Source of the DNA: Deltaproteobacteria bacterium
GTDB taxonomy: Bacteria > Myxococcota_A > Polyangia > Polyangiales > Ga0077539
Reading direction: 5' to 3'
Assembly: GCA_947494865.1 (NCBI GenBank)
Contig: CANMAT010000230.1
Location: 1 to 6,392, forward strand
DNA: 6,392 nt
Under the pieces are notes generated by a model, which worked only from the letters and a program-made list of their open reading frames with translations, was not told the DNA's origin and did not search any database. Position 1 is the first letter of the stretch. Each line of letters starts with the position of its first letter. This document shows positions 1-5,557 of the stretch, one piece after another. The translations under genes were made by a program, and so were the position numbers.

Positions 1-539
1 TCGCCCTCGCCTGCGAACGTTCGCACCCCGTCGACCGCGCGGGCCCTGCGAGACCACCCGCGCACGGTGTAGCCGAAGTCGGCGAGGGCGCGCCCCACCG
101 CGCCGCCGAGCACGCCGAGGCCCATCACCCCCGCCACGAGGTCGGCGCGCGGGCGCGCGTCGTGGCGCTGCCAGCGTCGGGCAGATTGCTGCGCGGCGTA
201 GGTGCCCCAGCGGCGATGCTTCATGAGCGCCGCGAGGAGCACGTACTCGACCATCTGGTCGGCCATGCCCGCGTCTTCGATGCGCACCACGGACATCCCG
301 CGGAGCGCGCCCGTCGCGGCCGCGAGGTGGTCGACCCCCGCGCCGAGCGAGAACACCGCGCGCAGGTCGTGCTGCCCTTCGAACATGGCGGGCGGCGGCG
401 CCCACACCGCGGCGTAGTCGGCGCGCGCGTCGGTGGGCCACGAGAGCACTGTCGCGTTCGGCAGGTGCCGCGCGAGGGCCTCGCGCCACGGGGCTACGTC
501 CCACCCGCCGGCGTAGAGTATGATCTTCAAGGGCCTCAT
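1..539 (-). CDS. ghrA: GhrA-type glyoxylate/hydroxypyruvate reductase, N-terminal part (runs off left edge)
   Basis: This is a D-isomer-specific 2-hydroxyacid dehydrogenase of the GhrA type, which reduces glyoxylate and hydroxypyruvate with NADPH in the cytoplasm. Only the first 179 residues lie in the window. From memory of E. coli GhrA, matching landmarks appear in order: a start that is a beta strand (LKIILYA), DYAAVWAPP near residues 41-49, SLGAGVDHL at 64-72, RIEDAGMADQMVEY at 86-99, and the Rossmann glycine motif GLGVLG at 140-145, followed by GWSR at 161-164. The catalytic Arg and His lie in the missing C-terminal half, so activity cannot be judged. The gene is last of the visible operon, 29 bases after the Syd-like gene. 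No clear Shine-Dalgarno precedes the ATG at 539; a GTG three codons upstream (546-548) is an alternative start. A related 2-hydroxyacid dehydrogenase with another substrate remains possible. Confidence 0.88.
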   Translation of the reverse strand, partial: MRPLKIILYAGGWDVAPWREALARHLPNATVLSWPTDARADYAAVWAPPPAMFEGQHDLRAVFSLGAGVDHLAAATGALRGMSVVRIEDAGMADQMVEYVLLAALMKHRRWGTYAAQQSARRWQRHDARPRADLVAGVMGLGVLGGAVGRALADFGYTVRGWSRRARAVDGVRTFAGEG

Positions 540-568
540 CGGGCGCACCGTAACACCCCGCGAAAGGC

Positions 569-1096
569 CTACAAAGGCAGCGGTTCGAGGCGGTCGAGGA
601 GGGCGCCCAGGGAGGCGCTCACGGGGGCGCGCGCGCCGGCGGAGGACTCGAGGAACACCGCGCCCGTGGCGGCCTCGACCACCACGCGGCGGCCGTCGTG
701 GAGCACCGCCACGGGGGCTCCCGCGGTGCCGCGGTTGTGCTCGGCGTAGCGGGTGAGGGCGACGAGGAAGGCCCCGAGCTCGGCGTCGTCGGGCGCGCCG
801 AAGAGCACCAGGGTCTCGTCGTCGAGGGTGGCCTCGATGGGCATGCGGTACCAGTCCATGATCCACGCGCGCGCGTCGGGGTGCAGGCACGGCGCGAGGT
901 CCGGCGCGACCTTCACCGTGGCGCGTCCGTGGCGCATGGGCTTCCATGCGACGAGGCCCGCGGCGTCGGGCTCGCCCACGAAGCAGGGCGACGGGCGCGC
1001 GGGGTCGAACTCGGTGCGGGGCAGCGCCTCGGAGACCCGCTGAATGGCCTCGAGGTAGCGGTGCAGAAAGCGAAGCTGAGAGGCCGCGAAGGACAT
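569..1096 (-). CDS. Syd-family (SUKH-superfamily) protein
   Basis: This 175-residue protein closely matches the layout of E. coli Syd (181 residues), a small cytoplasmic protein that binds SecY at the membrane. Visible correspondences are PSPCFVG at 35-41 (Syd PSPC), a conserved Trp at 51, a central DLAPCLHP...DWYRMPIEA stretch at 66-89 that lines up with the Syd region containing IQPTIHTFY, a helix AELGAFLVALTRYA at 105-118, and a C-terminal SLGALLDRLEPL at 162-173 (Syd NLAEFLNQLKPL). The alignment is from memory, not a search. Syd belongs to the SUKH superfamily, many members of which are toxin immunity proteins. A quality-control role for SecY or an immunity-like role are both possible, and the sequence does not decide. 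It starts with ATG 22 bases after the activator gene and ends 29 bases before ghrA, so it is probably co-transcribed. No strong ribosome binding site is seen. Confidence 0.72.
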   Translation of the reverse strand: MSFAASQLRFLHRYLEAIQRVSEALPRTEFDPARPSPCFVGEPDAAGLVAWKPMRHGRATVKVAPDLAPCLHPDARAWIMDWYRMPIEATLDDETLVLFGAPDDAELGAFLVALTRYAEHNRGTAGAPVAVLHDGRRVVVEAATGAVFLESSAGARAPVSASLGALLDRLEPLPL

Positions 1097-1118
1097 CGTC
1101 GGTGGGGGCGACGGGGCC

Positions 1119-2162
1119 TTACATCCCCTTCCGCTTGAGCATCTCGACGAGGGTCGTGCGGTTGAGCCCGAGGAGCTGCGACGCGCGGTTCTTGTTGCCC
1201 TGCGTGCGGTCGAGGGCCTGACGAATCATGTCGTTCTCGTACTCGTCGACGGCGGAGCGCAGGTCGATGCCGCTCTCGGGCAGCGGGGCGAACACCGTGG
1301 GCTTGCGCGTCGTACGGCGAACCTTCGCGGGGAGCGTGTCGACGTTGATGGTCGCGCCGTCGCAGAGGAGCACCGCGCGCTCGATGGCGTTCTCGAGCGA
1401 GCGGATGTTGCCGGGCCAGTCGTGGGCCTTGAGCACCGCCATGGCCTCGGGCGCGATCTCGACCACGTCGGGGCGCTCCATGCGCTCGGAGCAGGCGCGG
1501 AGAAAGAAGCGCGCGAGGTGCTCGATGTCGTCGCCGCGCTCGCGCAGCGGCGGGAGGTGCACGTGCACCACGTTGAGGCGGTAGTAGAGGTCTTCGCGGA
1601 AGCGCCCGGCGGCCACCTCGGCCTCGAGGTCGCGGTTGGTGGCGGCCACGATGCGAATGTCGCAGCGCACGGCGCGCGAGTCGCCCACCGGCGCGTACTC
1701 GCGCTGCTGCAGGAGCCGAAGGATCTTCACCTGCATCGCGAGCGGGAGCTCGCCCACCTCGTCGAGGAAGAGCGTGCCCCCCTCGGCGGCGGCGACCCAG
1801 CCCTGGCGCGCCGTGTGGGCGCCCGTGAAGGCGCCGCGCGCGTGACCGAAGAGCTCGCTCTCGATGAGGTTCTCGGGGATGGCGCCGCAGTTGATCGCCA
1901 CGAGGGGCTTCTTGCTGCGCGGCGAGGCGTCGTGGAGGGCGGCGACCGCGAGCTCCTTGCCCGTGCCGCTCTCGCCCGTCACGAGCACCGTGCACGTCGA
2001 GCGCGCCACGCGCGCAAGCGTGGCGAGGACCGCGTGAATCGAAGGGTGACTGCCGATGATCGTGCCGCGGCTGGTCGACAAGATCGTGGGGCCGTCCTCC
2101 TTCGAGGCGGGCTCTCGCGCATCGAGAGACGTCAGCTTTGCGACCGATCCTTGTTTCGACAT
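1119..2162 (-). CDS. sigma54-dependent transcriptional activator without receiver domain (AAA+ and Fis-type HTH)
   Basis: This bacterial enhancer-binding protein (347 residues) uses ATP hydrolysis to open promoters held by sigma54 RNA polymerase. The first 35 or so residues show no receiver, GAF or PAS domain. The AAA+ domain follows: Walker A GESGTGKE at 63-70, the sigma54-contacting loop GAFTGA at 110-115, Walker B GGTLFLDE at 128-135, sensor I around ATNRDL at 174-179, RFREDLYYRL at 187-196, LPPLRER at 203-209, and a sensor II region WPGNIRSLEN at 249-258. That last motif is usually RELEN, so Ser replaces Glu at 255, while the arginine is kept. A Fis-type helix-turn-helix lies near 325-345 (NKNRASQLLGLNRTTL). 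The ATG is supported by GAGGAA at 2172-2177, nine bases upstream. With no sensory domain, control may be by expression level, a partner protein, or the short N-terminus. Its targets are unknown. Confidence 0.95.
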   Translation of the reverse strand: MSKQGSVAKLTSLDAREPASKEDGPTILSTSRGTIIGSHPSIHAVLATLARVARSTCTVLVTGESGTGKELAVAALHDASPRSKKPLVAINCGAIPENLIESELFGHARGAFTGAHTARQGWVAAAEGGTLFLDEVGELPLAMQVKILRLLQQREYAPVGDSRAVRCDIRIVAATNRDLEAEVAAGRFREDLYYRLNVVHVHLPPLRERGDDIEHLARFFLRACSERMERPDVVEIAPEAMAVLKAHDWPGNIRSLENAIERAVLLCDGATINVDTLPAKVRRTTRKPTVFAPLPESGIDLRSAVDEYENDMIRQALDRTQGNKNRASQLLGLNRTTLVEMLKRKGM

Positions 2163-2171
2163 TGCTTCAAG

Positions 2172-2177
2172 TTCCTC
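2172..2177 (-). promoter_or_regulatory. Ribosome binding site of the sigma54 activator gene
   Basis: The minus strand reads GAGGAA here, nine bases before the ATG at 2162. This is the clearest Shine-Dalgarno in block B and fixes the activator start. Confidence 0.75.
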
Positions 2178-2197
2178 GTGTCGCTGCGACTCGAGTG

Positions 2198-2226
2198 AAT
2201 CTACCCGATACTATTTTCCGATTCAA
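2198..2226 (-). promoter_or_regulatory. Candidate sigma70-type promoter for the activator-syd-ghrA operon
   Basis: On the minus strand a -35-like TTGAAT (2221-2226) is followed after exactly 17 bases by a -10-like TAGATT (2198-2203). Each hexamer matches four of six consensus positions. The predicted transcription start near 2191 would leave a leader of about 29 bases containing the GAGGAA site. The region is visibly A/T-richer than its surroundings. An overlapping pair TTGTCC-N17-AATAGT a little upstream is a weaker alternative. Confidence 0.45.
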
Positions 2227-2403
2227 AGGAAGGGACAACCCCTATCGCTCGGCCCCGGGGCTTATCTCGGAGCTCTGAATCGCTCTTTCCGCATCTGGAC
2301 CCAAACCGCGTCAGATCGCAATACCTGCCGCGTCGATGTGCGCAGCCTTCAGAGGCTCTGGGGGAGGGCGGCGCTCAGAAGCGCACCGCAGATCGCACAC
2401 TGG

Positions 2404-2416
2404 CACGCCTGGCGTG
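2404..2416. repeat. Perfect palindrome CACGCC-T-GGCGTG, possible operator
   Basis: Two 6-base arms, CACGCC and GGCGTG, are exact inverted copies around a single T. The element lies about 240 bases upstream of the activator start. That position and dyad symmetry would suit a dimeric regulator, including the Fis-type HTH of the activator itself, but only one copy is seen. In such GC-rich DNA a short palindrome can arise by chance. Confidence 0.25.
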
Positions 2417-2610
2417 GCCTCGGCCAACCCGCGCTGCGAGTGCGAAGTGCGCGCGCCCGTCGATCGGACAATCCCGCAGAGCCGAAGATCTTTCGGCAAT
2501 CGTCATCATCCGCGGAACGAACCGACGTCGCGGCGGGCAGTTCTCGGCAAGACGTTGTTGATGAACCGTGACGTTGCTAGCTAGAGCTCTGCGGGCGATG
2601 GCGCGCCGCG

Positions 2611-2820
2611 GTGCGCGGCGGCGACTCGGCCATCTTCGACGACGTGCTCGGGCTCCTGGCGCTCACGGGCCGCTCGCTGCGCCGCGCCATCGCCAGGATG
2701 ATCCCCGAGGCGTGGCAAGAGAACGCCTCCGCGATGGACCCCGCGCGACGCCCCTCCTGCGAGCGCCGCGCGTTCGTCACCGCGACGCGGTGGACCATCA
2801 ACGACGGCGGTCAGGCGTAG
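2611..2820 (+). pseudogene. Decayed fragment of glutamate synthase large subunit (gltB remnant)
   Basis: The plus strand encodes a 69-codon stretch whose residues 3-47 strongly resemble a segment of the glutamate synthase large subunit, the enzyme that makes glutamate from glutamine and 2-oxoglutarate. The match begins GGDSAIFDDVLGLLALTGRS (residues 3-22) and continues through MIPEAW at 30-35 and MDPARR at 42-47. The family pattern is G-SDSA-x-DxxLELL-x-x-GRS, then IPEAW and MDPxxRAFYEYH. After MDPARR the match fades: PSCERRA stands where AFYEYHA is expected, with TCC, TGC and CGC in place of Phe, Tyr and Tyr or His codons, which looks like point-mutation decay. The whole enzyme is around 1500 residues, so almost all of it is missing. 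An in-frame TAG at 2578-2580 closes the frame upstream. Its 3' end overlaps the stop of the minus-strand gene at 2811. Family resemblance is judged by eye. Confidence 0.68.
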
Positions 2821-3365
2821 AAGCTGATGGTGCTGCCTGGCGTCGCGGCGTCGAGGCGGCTGTAGCCCGAGGGCGTGGGCGTCGCGCGTACGACGCCGGG
2901 CCGCGTCGACGCGCTGCGGTCGTTCGCGAGGAGCCCCGTGCGGGCCCCGAGGCTCGCGACGGGGGCTACGGCTTCGGGGCTCAGCGCGTTGAGGCGTGTG
3001 CCGCCGCCGAGGCGCAGGTCGACGACGGTGAAGGGCACGCTCGACGTGTCGCGCGGAGTCGTCTGCAAGAGGCGCGAGGCGTACTGCGCGTCGACGAGGT
3101 ACGCCGCCGAGGCGAGGGCGACGCGCGTGCGGCTCTCCGCCCCGGCGGGGTCGCTCACGAGCGTGTCGTTCGCGGCGCGCTCGCGCGAGAGGTACTGATC
3201 GACGACGCCCGCCTCGGTGGCAGCCTTCAGCGCGGCGTCGCTGATGGAGACCGTGGCGTGACCCTCGTCGCGAATCGCGCGAACCGGCGCGATCGCCGCG
3301 ACGGGCGGCAGGCTCGCGCGCAGGCCGATGGGAAGTGAACCCTGCGATAGCTCGTTGATCTGCAA
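2811..3365 (-). CDS. Unrecognised 184-residue protein, TTG start
   Basis: I do not recognise this protein. The TTG start at 3365 is supported by AGGAG centred about eight bases upstream (minus strand TAGGAGCCACCGTTG) and by an in-frame TAG immediately before it. The product has no cysteine or tryptophan, only one lysine, and is rich in Ala, Ser, Thr, Arg and Pro, which suggests a partly flexible protein. It starts MQINELSQGS, has HATVSISDAALKAATEAG at residues 36-53, a likely helix VALASAAYLVDAQYASRLLQ at 82-101, and a low-complexity tail (SASTRPG...PTPSGYS). The short N-terminus followed by V-x-I-S-x-x-A is seen in some motility-associated and secreted small proteins, but this is a loose resemblance. 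There is no signal peptide or membrane segment. It lies 65 bases after the TOPRIM-like gene and may be the last gene of block A or separately expressed. Confidence 0.62.
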   Translation of the reverse strand: MQINELSQGSLPIGLRASLPPVAAIAPVRAIRDEGHATVSISDAALKAATEAGVVDQYLSRERAANDTLVSDPAGAESRTRVALASAAYLVDAQYASRLLQTTPRDTSSVPFTVVDLRLGGGTRLNALSPEAVAPVASLGARTGLLANDRSASTRPGVVRATPTPSGYSRLDAATPGSTISFYA

Positions 3366-3368
3366 CGG

Positions 3369-3374
3369 TGGCTC
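3369..3374 (-). promoter_or_regulatory. Ribosome binding site deciding a TTG start
   Basis: The minus strand carries AGGAGC just after the in-frame TAG and about six bases before TTG at 3365-3363. There is no ATG later in this reading frame, so this site is the main reason for calling a TTG start. Confidence 0.6.
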
Positions 3375-3408
3375 CTAGCGCCAAGCTACCCGCATCGTGT
3401 GCGCTTGT

Positions 3409-3439
3409 CATTTCTCTGGAAACATCATTTTCAGAGATG
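3409..3439 (-). terminator. Weak stem-loop at the end of the TOPRIM-like gene
   Basis: TCTCTG (3413-3418) and CAGAGA (3432-3437) are inverted copies around a 13-base loop, with two further pairs possible across a bulge. The structure overlaps the TGA of the TOPRIM-like gene on the minus strand. There is no T-run and the stem is short, so termination is doubtful. Confidence 0.2.
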
Positions 3440-4219
3440 TGCGCTGTCGCCCAGCAGGGGCAGGAGCACGGCCTCGATGCGGGCGAGGTAGGGGCCGAGG
3501 CCCGCGCGGGCGCCGCGGGCGGCGAGCAGGTCGAGGGGCGTGTCGAGCCAGCAGGCGCGCACCCGGTCGTCGGAGGGGCGCATCGGGAGCCCGTCAAACA
3601 GGAGCGCGCGCGCCACGCGCTTGGCGTCGCGGCGGTCGCCGACGAGGTCTGACATGAGCCGCTCGGGCTCCTCGGTGGGGTCGAAGCCGAGGGTGCGCTT
3701 CACCGTTCGCAGCCGCGCGCTCTCGGCGGCGTTGCGGGGCACAAAGCCCGCCACCACCCACGCCTCGGACTCGCGCACGATCTCGGCCACCAGCACCGGG
3801 AGGCTCGCGTCGGCGAGCGTGACGCCGGCTTCGTAGCCGTGCGCGGGGTCGGTCTCTCCGTCGGTGTCGCCCGCGATCACCACGAGGTCGGGCTGGGGAG
3901 AGAGCGCGGCCGCCACGCGCACCGCGCGGAACGACTCCGACGCGCAGCCCTTCGGCGCGAGGAGCCGCCCCGTCTCGCGCACGCGGAGGTTGGTGCGTAT
4001 CCCGCGGTCGCTGGCCTCGGCGTCGACGCCGCCGCGGTCGGCCCACCAGGCGTCGGGGCGCAGGCCCGTCCAGGTGCGTTGGGTGTCGCGCAGCTCGGGC
4101 GACCACAGGGCGCGGAGCCAGTCGGCGCGGGCCCGCTCACACACCACGCGATCGCACAGGTCGCGCGCCAGCGTGGCCGAGAGAACGTCTTCTGCGCACA
4201 GGAGAAAGCGTCGCGTCAC
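3431..4219 (-). CDS. TOPRIM-like hypothetical protein, coupled to DUF4919 gene
   Basis: The 262-residue product is not a family I can name with certainty. It begins MTRRFLLCAE, a beta strand ending in an acidic residue (E10) and followed by a helix. It then has DLVVIAGDTDGE at 111-122, a hydrophobic strand ending in D-x-D (D118, D120), and ESEAWVVAG at 150-158. This E ... DxD ... ExW order resembles TOPRIM-fold proteins such as those grouped near DUF4276, where the acidic residues bind a metal. The segment DRRDAKRVARALL at 195-207 and the C-terminal LGPYLARIEAVLLPLL at 241-256 are probably helical. A nuclease-like role is inference only. The GTG start at 4219 lies two bases after the upstream TAG, with no clear ribosome binding site, implying translational coupling. 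The open frame extends further upstream, but there it overlaps the DUF4919 gene and is antisense-quality sequence. Confidence 0.7.
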   Translation of the reverse strand: MTRRFLLCAEDVLSATLARDLCDRVVCERARADWLRALWSPELRDTQRTWTGLRPDAWWADRGGVDAEASDRGIRTNLRVRETGRLLAPKGCASESFRAVRVAAALSPQPDLVVIAGDTDGETDPAHGYEAGVTLADASLPVLVAEIVRESEAWVVAGFVPRNAAESARLRTVKRTLGFDPTEEPERLMSDLVGDRRDAKRVARALLFDGLPMRPSDDRVRACWLDTPLDLLAARGARAGLGPYLARIEAVLLPLLGDSAHL

Positions 4220-4221
4220 GG

Positions 4222-4785
4222 CTACCGCGCGGGCAGCTTCCGCGCGAGCGCCGCCATCGGAATGTCGACGTTGAAGTACATCGTGCCCGCGGGGCTCCGG
4301 TCGTGGGCGCGCACCACGGTGTGAACGTCGTAGGCGCGATCGAGCGCGTGCTCGAGGCGCTGCCCCGCGGGCATGAGCCCGAGCGCGCGCATCACGGCGT
4401 ACTCCTCGTCGGTAGCGATCACCACCCACGCGGTTTCGAAGCTGCGCCCGTCGCCGCGCGTGACGATCGAGCGCAAGAGACCGTCGGCGAAGCGAAAGTG
4501 CGCCTGCTGCCGCGCCGCATCGCCCCGCTGCTGGTGCACGTACTCGGCGCGCATGTGGGCGTCGATGTCGAGGGGCTGCGCGTCGAGCAGGGCGTCGATG
4601 GCGGCCGCTGCGGCGTCCCAGCGCTTCGCGGCCATGGTCTCGTCGGCGCGCTTCACGAGGGCCGCGGTGTCGCCGTAGGGCGCATAGCGGGGAGACGTCG
4701 CCAGGGCCATGCGCAGCGCGAAGAAGTCGGCGTCGGCGCTCTGTCGCGCGTGAGTCAAGAGCTCTTCGAAGGTCGGCGTCTTCAA
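4222..4785 (-). CDS. DUF4919-like protein with helical N-terminal half
   Basis: The 187-residue protein has a helix-rich first half, with a repeat-like segment ETMAAKRWDAAAAAIDALL near 49-67 and AHMRAEYVHQQRGDAARQQAH at 76-96, resembling a tetratricopeptide pair. A conserved block follows: GDGRSFETAWVVIATDEEYAV at 111-131 and TMYFNVDIP at 168-176. The pattern GDG-S-ETA-VV ... DEEY ... YFNVD matches what I recall of DUF4919, a family of unknown function. There is no signal peptide. The start is chosen as TTG at 4785 because GGAGGG lies at 4792-4797 on the minus strand, six bases before it; a GTG at 4788 is the alternative, and the frame is open further upstream but lacks support. Its stop is two bases before the GTG of the TOPRIM-like gene, so the two products probably work together or at least are made together. 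Confidence 0.78.
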   Translation of the reverse strand: MKTPTFEELLTHARQSADADFFALRMALATSPRYAPYGDTAALVKRADETMAAKRWDAAAAAIDALLDAQPLDIDAHMRAEYVHQQRGDAARQQAHFRFADGLLRSIVTRGDGRSFETAWVVIATDEEYAVMRALGLMPAGQRLEHALDRAYDVHTVVRAHDRSPAGTMYFNVDIPMAALARKLPAR

Positions 4786-4791
4786 CACAAT

Positions 4792-4797
4792 CCCTCC
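4792..4797 (-). promoter_or_regulatory. Ribosome binding site for the DUF4919-like gene
   Basis: GGAGGG on the minus strand is the strongest Shine-Dalgarno in the window. It lies six bases before TTG at 4785 and three before GTG at 4788, so it favours the TTG start. Confidence 0.65.
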
Positions 4798-4843
4798 ATG
4801 CGCGAAGCTCGCACGACCCGCCGCGCCGCACAACGCGGGCCGC

Positions 4844-5488
4844 TCAGCGCCCCTGCTCGCGGGCGATGGAGGCGTAGATGGCCGCGATGGCCTCGGCCCC
4901 GTCGCGGAGGTAGCGCGCGTGGTTGTCGCGCGCGATGCGCTCGCTCATGGGCGGCGGCGGCGGGGGTTCGCCGCGGAGGTAACGCTCGAGGAGCTCGTGG
5001 GGCGTGAGCGTGGTGGTGGTGTCGCGCGCGATGGCGTCGAGCACCGAGACGCGCACGACCTGAATCATGGGCTGCGGCGCCTTGCGAAAGAAGCGCACGA
5101 GCGCCGCGGGCGTGGTCGCGTGGAAGGTGAAGTCAGGGTGAAAGCCGGCGAGGGCGAAGGGCGTCTCGCGGCCGAGCGCGGCGCGCACGGCGGCGACAAA
5201 CTCGTCGAAGGCCGCGGGGGTGAGCGCGAGGCGCGGCATGATGAGTTGCACCACCTCGATGTGCTCGCTCCCGGCCTCGTAGCGGGCGACGGCGGCGCGC
5301 ACGGGGGCGACGTCGGGGGTGGCGTGGAGCAGCACCTCACGGACGGCCCGTCCCGAGGTGCGCGCGCCCCGCGCGAAGGGGCAGATGTTGAAGTGCTCGA
5401 TCACCTCGCGCACGAAGCGGTCGTTGAGGCGCAGCGCCTCGGCGGTGACGGCCGCCGCCTCGGCGTCGGTGAGCTCACCGGCAGTCAT
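4844..5488 (-). CDS. DUF1415 family protein
   Basis: This 214-residue cytoplasmic protein carries the hallmarks of DUF1415, a family of unknown function. NICPFARGA appears at 34-42 (family pattern N-x-CPFA), IMPRLALTPAAFDEFV at 83-98, AGFHPDFTF at 114-122 (pattern FHPDYQF), and RKAPQPMIQVVR at 135-146 (pattern RSPYPMLHLLR). The invariant cysteine and His-Pro-Asp are present, so the fold's probable active or binding site looks intact. Residues 175-180 are six consecutive prolines followed by MSERIARDN, a stretch expected to slow ribosomes unless elongation factor P is present. The ATG at 5488 is preceded by no clear ribosome binding site. The next gene of block A starts 58 bases downstream. 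No substrate can be inferred from the sequence. Confidence 0.87.
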   Translation of the reverse strand: MTAGELTDAEAAAVTAEALRLNDRFVREVIEHFNICPFARGARTSGRAVREVLLHATPDVAPVRAAVARYEAGSEHIEVVQLIMPRLALTPAAFDEFVAAVRAALGRETPFALAGFHPDFTFHATTPAALVRFFRKAPQPMIQVVRVSVLDAIARDTTTTLTPHELLERYLRGEPPPPPPMSERIARDNHARYLRDGAEAIAAIYASIAREQGR

Positions 5489-5517
5489 CGCAGGCGTTAC
5501 ACCATGGATCGCAGGCG
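5487..5517. repeat. Direct repeat ATCGCAGGCG at the DUF1415 start
   Basis: The 10-base sequence ATCGCAGGCG occurs at 5487-5496 and again at 5508-5517, 21 bases apart start to start, which is two helical turns. The first copy overlaps the DUF1415 start codon. It could be an operator or a small duplication; nothing else supports either reading. Confidence 0.3.
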
Positions 5518-5557
5518 CGTGGCCACAGGTCGGCGTGAGGGGATGCGCGAAGGGGCG

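Larger units (their letters stand above)
2163..2580. other. Gene-free stretch with lower GC and small inverted repeats
   Basis: I see no credible gene in these roughly 420 bases. Open frames that cross it (plus strand 2056-2571, minus strand 2311-2499) have codon use unlike the neighbouring genes and no recognisable protein. The stretch contains the candidate promoter of the activator operon near its left end. It also contains two 5-bp stem-loops (AGCCT-TCAG-AGGCT at 2344-2357 and GCGCT-CAGA-AGCGC at 2371-2384), a 13-base palindrome at 2404-2416, and a repeated GACGTTG at 2551-2557 and 2570-2576. It abuts a decayed gltB fragment, so part of it may be worn-out coding sequence. Confidence 0.5.

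Noticed and set aside
913..1995. Minus-strand open frame of 360 codons overlapping the activator and Syd-like genes
   Set aside because: It is an Arg/Pro/Ala-rich shadow in another frame of two well-supported genes.
1422..2198. Plus-strand open frame of 258 codons opposite the sigma54 activator
   Set aside because: It is His-, Arg- and Ala-rich with no family resemblance, and it is antisense to a gene whose motifs are unmistakable.
2401..2416. TGGCACG resembling the -24 element of a sigma54 promoter
   Set aside because: The -12 position reads GCGT in place of TTGC, so the essential GC spacing is not met. The 13-base palindrome accounts for the sequence better.
2311..2499. Minus-strand 62-codon frame upstream of the activator
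   Set aside because: No ribosome binding site, no recognisable family, and codon use unlike the neighbouring genes.
2568..3338. Plus-strand open frame of 256 codons
   Set aside because: Very Arg- and Ala-rich, no recognisable motif, and it runs opposite the better supported TTG-start gene and in a different frame from the gltB remnant.
4220..4831. Upstream extension of the TOPRIM-like open frame
   Set aside because: It lies in the wrong frame across the DUF4919 gene and its translation is Arg-rich noise. The GTG at 4219 is the sensible start.
3431..4833. Complete toxin-antitoxin, retron or CRISPR-linked system in block A
   Set aside because: No toxin fold, reverse transcriptase, helicase, repeat array or non-coding RNA structure was visible. 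Only the TOPRIM-like motifs hint at it.
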